The notes under the pieces are model-generated. The model saw only the letters and a program-made list of their open reading frames with translations, did no database searches and was not told where the DNA came from. The translations under genes and the position numbers were made by a program. This document shows positions 33,653 through 36,528 of a DNA stretch of 36,528 nt, piece by piece (positions within the stretch are counted from its first letter, which is position 1; the number at the start of each line of letters is the position of its first letter). The stretch is from Candidatus Kuenenia stuttgartensis (lineage in GTDB: Bacteria > Planctomycetota > Phycisphaerae > Sedimentisphaerales > CAMDDF01). The stretch is from assembly GCA_945890885.1 (NCBI GenBank), contig CAMDDF010000009.1, positions 1-36,528 on the forward strand, given 5' to 3'.

Positions 33653-34369
33653 ATGGCTATGCGAAATATAATAAAAATTGACGAAGAACGATGCAACGGC
33701 TGCGGCAAATGCGCCAAAGCCTGCGCGGAAGGTGCGATAAAAATCATTCACGGCAAAGCAAGGCTGGTAAGCGAAGTATATTGCGACGGCCTCGGCGCAT
33801 GTATAGGGACTTGTCCGGTCAATGCGATAAAGATTGTCCAGCAGGAAGCGGCAGAATTTGATGAAGAGGCGACAAAAAAACATCTGGAAGAAATAAAAGC
33901 AAAGCCTGCGCCGTCATCTGGTGATTTTATGTGTCCGGGTATGATGGCCAAAAAATTAAAGCCCAAAGAATCTAAAGCAGGTGAAATGATTGACGGCAGC
34001 TCACAGCTTGGACAATGGCCCGTACAGTTGAAACTTGTGTCAGCCAATGCTCCGTATTTTAAGAATGCCGATTTAATGCTTGTTGCCGATTGCGTAGCCT
34101 TTGCGATGGGCGATTTTCATCAGAAGCTTTTAAAAGGTAAAGCAATCGCAATTGCCTGCCCCAAGCTCGATGATACCGGCAGCTACGTCGCGAAAATTGC
34201 CGATATTATAAAGAGCAATAATCTCAAGAGCATTACTGCGGTGCGGATGGAAGTGCCGTGCTGTATGGGTATTGTCATTATGGCACAGAAAGCTCTGGAA
34301 ATTGCAGGGGCGGATTTGCCCTTAAAAGAAATGACCATCTCGCTTGATGGCAGAATAATTGAGGAATAA
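33653..34369 (+). CDS. 4Fe-4S ferredoxin-type protein with seven-cysteine double motif
   Basis: 238 residues. A bicluster ferredoxin domain at the N-terminus has C14-x2-C17-x2-C20-x3-C24 and C44-x5-C50-x3-C54-P. The second motif lacks the middle cysteine (L47), so that site can be ligated only as [3Fe-4S] or needs another donor. The remainder (about 100-238) is an unrecognised domain with M-C-P-G-M, V-A-D-C-V, A-C-P-K-L-D and P-C-C-M-G cysteine sites. Such proteins are frequently encoded near hcp in anaerobes and are likely electron donors to it. Cytoplasmic. Starts 16 bases after the exported protein. Confidence 0.9.
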   Translation: MAMRNIIKIDEERCNGCGKCAKACAEGAIKIIHGKARLVSEVYCDGLGACIGTCPVNAIKIVQQEAAEFDEEATKKHLEEIKAKPAPSSGDFMCPGMMAKKLKPKESKAGEMIDGSSQLGQWPVQLKLVSANAPYFKNADLMLVADCVAFAMGDFHQKLLKGKAIAIACPKLDDTGSYVAKIADIIKSNNLKSITAVRMEVPCCMGIVIMAQKALEIAGADLPLKEMTISLDGRIIEE

Positions 34370-34409
34370 ATTTATTGACCTTTTTCCGACTATGTTCGTA
34401 TGATAAGTG

Positions 34410-35456
34410 ATGAATATGGAATTTGTAAAAAATATATTAGTTGATTTCTGGGCGACAATGGGCGAGATGTCCCCATATTTGCTCTTTGGTTTTCTCGTTG
34501 CTGGCGTGTTGTCGGTTTTTATTTCTCCCGGAATCGTAGAACGGCATCTTGGCGGCAGAGGTTTTTGGCCTGTGTTTAAAGCTTCGATGTTTGGTGTGCC
34601 GTTGCCGTTGTGTTCTTGCGGAGTTATTCCGGTAGCGATGGGTTTGCGGAAGCACAAAGCAAGTAAAGCAGCGACGCTTTCCTTTTTGCTTTCCACGCCG
34701 CAGACTGGCGTTGATAGTATCCTTGTAACATATAGTTTGCTTGGGCCGGTGTTTGCGGTTTTTCGGCCAGTGGTAGCACTGATAACAGGTCTGGTCGGTG
34801 GCGCTGGCGTTGAACTTTTTGCGCACGATGCAATTGCTGGCGGGTCGAATGAGCAGTGTGCCGATGAGTGCTGCAACAATAATAATGAAAAACCTAAAAC
34901 TAACTGGTTGGTTAGAATTTTCCGATTTGGTTTTTACACGCTTCCTGCCGACATTGGCAAGCCTATGCTTATTGGTGTTTTTGTAGCGGCGATTCTGGCG
35001 GCGTTTGTGCCGGACGATTTTTTCGCTGATAAACTGGGGCAGGGGTTTGGGGCTATGTTAGTGATGATGCTTATTGGAATACCGCTTTATGTTTGTGCCA
35101 CAGCATCAGTGCCTATCGCTGCGGTGCTTTTGGCTAAGGGGCTAACGCCAGGAGCAGTGATGGTTTTTCTGATGACGGGTCCTGCGACAAATGCGGTTGC
35201 ATTTGCGACTATATGGAAAACGCTCGGCGGCAGAGTCGCGATAATTTATATCACAACCGTCATCGTTTGTGCGCTTAGTGCAGGCGTTTTCCTTGATTAT
35301 ATTATGGCATACGATTTTACCGCCCAGATGGCGCACCACCACCATGAAATGATGCCTGCGGTTGTTAAAAATATTTCCGCAGTTGTGCTGCTGCTTGTTT
35401 TAGTCTGGCCGATAATAAAAAATTTCAAGAAAAAAAGTCATCACAACAATAGCTAA
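34410..35456 (+). CDS. SO_0444-type permease (Cu/Zn efflux family)
   Basis: 348 residues from ATG 34410 (GTG 34407 or ATG 34416 are alternatives, and no strong ribosome binding site decides). About nine membrane helices with L-P-L-C-S-C-G-V-I-P in the first half and Y-V-C-A-T-A-S-V-P-I-A in the second, the duplicated motif of the permease family that includes SO_0444 metal efflux and ArsP-like proteins. A cytoplasmic loop with C-A-D-E-C-C and a H-H-H-H-E cluster near the C-terminus are candidate metal ligands. It is the last gene of the hcp operon and may export copper or zinc, or an organo-metal species. Substrate not proven. Confidence 0.85.
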   Translation: MNMEFVKNILVDFWATMGEMSPYLLFGFLVAGVLSVFISPGIVERHLGGRGFWPVFKASMFGVPLPLCSCGVIPVAMGLRKHKASKAATLSFLLSTPQTGVDSILVTYSLLGPVFAVFRPVVALITGLVGGAGVELFAHDAIAGGSNEQCADECCNNNNEKPKTNWLVRIFRFGFYTLPADIGKPMLIGVFVAAILAAFVPDDFFADKLGQGFGAMLVMMLIGIPLYVCATASVPIAAVLLAKGLTPGAVMVFLMTGPATNAVAFATIWKTLGGRVAIIYITTVIVCALSAGVFLDYIMAYDFTAQMAHHHHEMMPAVVKNISAVVLLLVLVWPIIKNFKKKSHHNNS

Positions 35457-35668
35457 TGCAGACCAGATGCTTGATATGGTGATATTGAAGGAAGCTGCCA
35501 AACTGTGAAACTTATAAGCCCAGCTTCTCGCAGAAGAACAATAAATCAGATTAACAAGAAGCAGGGCATATCGCCGGTACTCAGTGGGGTACTAAGCGGT
35601 ATATGCATATGGAACGATTACGTGAACTAAAACGTGAGCAATCATTAGATCAGGAGACAGCGGCATGA
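35455..35668 (+). pseudogene. decayed IS3-family transposase fragment
   Basis: Starting at the stop codon of the permease gene, the plus strand reads N-A-D-Q-M-L-D-M-V-I-L-K-E-A-A-K-L-stop (35455-35508), which matches the end of IS3-family OrfA. In another frame K-L-I-S-P-A-S-R-R-R-T-I-N-Q (about 35509-35560) resembles the start of OrfB, and then in a third frame G-T-Q-W-G-T-K-R-Y-M (around 35575-35605) resembles the next OrfB block. The catalytic DDE region is missing. Several frames and short length show a dead remnant. Terminal repeats are not visible. Confidence 0.65.
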
Positions 35669-35673
35669 TGGAA

Positions 35674-35714
35674 GTTTCGGCCTCGTTCGGCCGACGACCC
35701 GAGCGAGACGAAAC
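35674..35714. repeat. GC-rich imperfect hairpin next to the IS remnant
   Basis: GTTTCG (35674-35679) pairs with CGAAAC (35709-35714), CTCG (3582-85 of this line, i.e. 35682-35685) with CGAG (35704-35707) and TCGG (35687-35690) with CCGA (35699-35702). Small internal gaps and an eight-base loop remain. It is clearly richer in G+C than the flanks. It may be an end of the lost element or a structured RNA; no gene supports it. The rest of 35715-35786 shows nothing that I can name. Confidence 0.5.
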
Positions 35715-35786
35715 CGTGATACACCGATCAAATTTAGCAACCACCTTGATGCATTATATAAGTTCTTATTTGATAAGTAGTTATAA

Positions 35787-35859
35787 TACCCCCAAGGGGA
35801 ATCGAACCCCTGTTACCGAGTTGAGAACCCGGCGTCCTAGGCCGCTAGACGATGGGGGC
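35787..35859 (-). tRNA. tRNA-Glu (anticodon CTC)
   Basis: 73 bases, cloverleaf complete: acceptor GCCCCCA with TGGGGGT (first pair G-U), anticodon stem CCGGG/CTCGG with loop TTCTCAA giving anticodon CTC, T arm AGGGG-TTCGATT-CCCCT. No CCA is encoded. It reads GAG codons. The decayed IS3 fragment lies just 3' of it. Confidence 0.95.
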
Positions 35860-35902
35860 GGCTTACAAATACAGCTTTTAAAGTTAGGAACATTCAGTAA
35901 AC

Positions 35903-35929
35903 AGGCACTGATAGACCAAATCAGTGCCT
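35903..35929 (-). terminator. strong hairpin between tRNA-Ser and tRNA-Glu
   Basis: AGGCACTGAT (35903-35912), a seven-base loop and ATCAGTGCCT (35920-35929) form a perfect 10-bp stem just after tRNA-Ser on the minus strand. Only a short GTTT follows, so it may be a weak terminator or a processing site for a shared tRNA transcript. Confidence 0.5.
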
Positions 35930-35937
35930 TGCATAAA

Positions 35938-36022
35938 CGGAGGAGGAGGGATTCGAACCCACGGTACCTTTCAGCACAACGGTTTTCAAGACCGCCGCAA
36001 TCAACCACTCTGCCACTCCTCC
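35938..36022 (-). tRNA. tRNA-Ser (anticodon TGA)
   Basis: 85 bases with the long variable arm of class II tRNAs. Acceptor GGAGGAG/CTCCTCC, discriminator G, anticodon loop CTTGAAA (TGA), T loop TTCGAAT. One U-U mismatch is present in the T stem (GTGGG/CCCTC). CCA is not encoded. Reads UCA codons. Confidence 0.95.
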
Positions 36023-36084
36023 AGATTATTACTAGAATAACCTAAATTTTCTCGAGACTATAAATAATGTCAAAGAACACAAAC

Positions 36085-36111
36085 AAAAAAAGCCGCAAAA
36101 CTTGTTGCGAC
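36085..36111 (-). terminator. Rho-independent terminator after tRNA-Val
   Basis: On the minus strand GTCGCAA (36111-36105), six-base loop and TTGCGGC (36098-36092) form a 7-bp stem followed immediately by seven T residues (36091-36085). It lies about 110 bases downstream of tRNA-Val, so that tRNA is its own transcription unit. Confidence 0.75.
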
Positions 36112-36221
36112 AAATTTTAGCATACCTTACACAAAACAGGCCAATCTTGCAAGGAAATAACGTTTAAAATCCATTGGCCGACCTTGATAATCTGCCGGAA
36201 AGTCAGGCCAAAAAGCAAAAA

Positions 36222-36295
36222 TGGGCGATACAGGACTTGAACCTGTGACCCCTAGCTTGTCGAGCTAGTGCTCTAGCCAACTGAGCTAATCGCCC
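36222..36295 (-). tRNA. tRNA-Val (anticodon GAC)
   Basis: 74 bases. Acceptor GGGCGAT/ATCGCCC, D arm GCTC...GAGC, anticodon stem CTAGC/GCTAG with loop TCGACAA (anticodon GAC), T arm ACAGG-TTCAAGT-CCTGT, discriminator A, no CCA. Base 33, before the anticodon, is C instead of the near-universal U. The rest of the cloverleaf is intact. Confidence 0.9.
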
Positions 36296-36323
36296 TAAAT
36301 GACATAAGTCATTAGAAAGAAAG

Positions 36324-36352
36324 CATATACACTAAAAAGAACTATTTGTCAA
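36324..36352 (-). promoter_or_regulatory. sigma-70 promoter of tRNA-Val
   Basis: Minus strand TTGACA (36352-36347), exactly 17 bases, TATATG (36329-36324). The start of transcription would be near 36317, about 22 bases before the mature tRNA. The remaining sequence to 36528 has no gene that I can support. Confidence 0.75.
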
Positions 36353-36379
36353 GAGCAAAACTATGCTCAAAAAGTACTG

Positions 36380-36400
36380 CCAGCGTCAATCCAGCGTCAA
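36380..36400. repeat. tandem repeat CCAGCGTCAA
   Basis: Two exact 10-base copies (36380-36389 and 36391-36400) separated by one T. A further pair, GATTTGAAGT, recurs at 36421-36430 and 36453-36462. They lie upstream of the tRNA-Val promoter; function is unknown. Confidence 0.5.
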
Positions 36401-36528
36401 ACTCATTTGTGCTTTTGGTAGATTTGAAGTGGTTTTTACTTGGAATAAACCTGATTTGAAGTAGAGTTTTATTGATCGAAATTTCACTGCTGGAACTACT
36501 AAATCATTAAATCATCTAATACCTGTCG

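Noticed and set aside
34322-34879. Minus-strand frame of 185 codons across the permease start
   Set aside because: Antisense to a well-supported membrane protein; composition is that of a shadow frame.
35665-36045. Plus-strand frame of 126 codons through the tRNA region
   Set aside because: It runs through two complete tRNA genes in antisense, so it cannot be a protein gene.
1-36528. CRISPR arrays, rRNA genes, complete insertion sequences, plasmid origins
   Set aside because: No regularly spaced repeats, rRNA cores, intact transposase genes or replication genes were seen in the window.
36353-36528. Possible end of an integrase gene upstream of tRNA-Val
   Set aside because: The tRNA is next to short repeats, but the only open frame is short and carries no recombinase residues.

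Overview
The window looks like a chromosomal segment of a Gram-negative, flagellated bacterium with an anaerobic or microaerobic lifestyle. Evidence: lpxB (lipid A), a flagellar basal-body operon behind a recognisable sigma-54 promoter, an oxygen-sensitive hybrid cluster protein with an N-terminal Cys motif of the anaerobe type, and a corrinoid-methyltransferase-like UroD homologue. tRNA genes lack an encoded CCA and TTG/GTG starts are frequent. I lean towards Planctomycetota (Phycisphaerae-like), but this rests on overall gene flavour and is not proven by any single feature.

Layout. (1) 1-209: start of an unidentified gene running off the left edge, behind its own promoter and an unusual inverted repeat that could hide its ribosome binding site. 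(2) 210-9264, minus strand: one flagellar operon, flgB-flgC-fliE-fliF-fliG-fliH-fliI-fliJ-motE-like-motA-motB-like-motB-like, with tight or overlapping joints. (3) 9265-9634: divergent control region with one strong and one good sigma-54 promoter facing outwards and repeated CTGTC-type boxes between them. (4) 9635-15509: fliK, gpmI, a UroD-family methyltransferase, a cyclic-nucleotide-binding protein without a DNA-binding domain, and a thioredoxin-like lipoprotein. (5) 26697 down to 15511, minus strand: a long run of closely spaced housekeeping genes: hypothetical-trxB-M50 protease-Na+/solute symporter-aldo/keto reductase-purB-pyrE-small membrane protein-ptsP-lpxB. (6) 26841-28731: PilZ protein, and the amidase-phhB pair. 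(7) 28893-35456, plus strand: Rrf2 regulator-cupin-hcp-isoprenoid-synthase-like-methyltransferase-exported protein-ferredoxin-metal permease, with a promoter overlapped by a perfect inverted repeat. (8) 35455-36528: decayed IS3-type transposase fragment, a GC-rich hairpin, then tRNA-Glu, tRNA-Ser and tRNA-Val on the minus strand with promoter and terminator signals.

How the parts work together. The flagellar block encodes the rod base (FlgB, FlgC, FliE), MS ring (FliF), switch (FliG), export ATPase complex (FliH, FliI, FliJ) and stator (MotA plus two MotB-like proteins), and the divergent FliK controls hook length, so both sides are probably fired by the same sigma-54 activator. The most intriguing locus is the Rrf2-hcp operon. 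A probable Fe-S nitric-oxide or redox sensor appears to control Hcp together with a prenyl-synthase-like protein, a MenG/UbiE-like methyltransferase, an exported protein, a seven-cysteine ferredoxin and a copper/zinc-type permease. This combination reads as a nitrosative or metal stress response tied to an unknown isoprenoid product.
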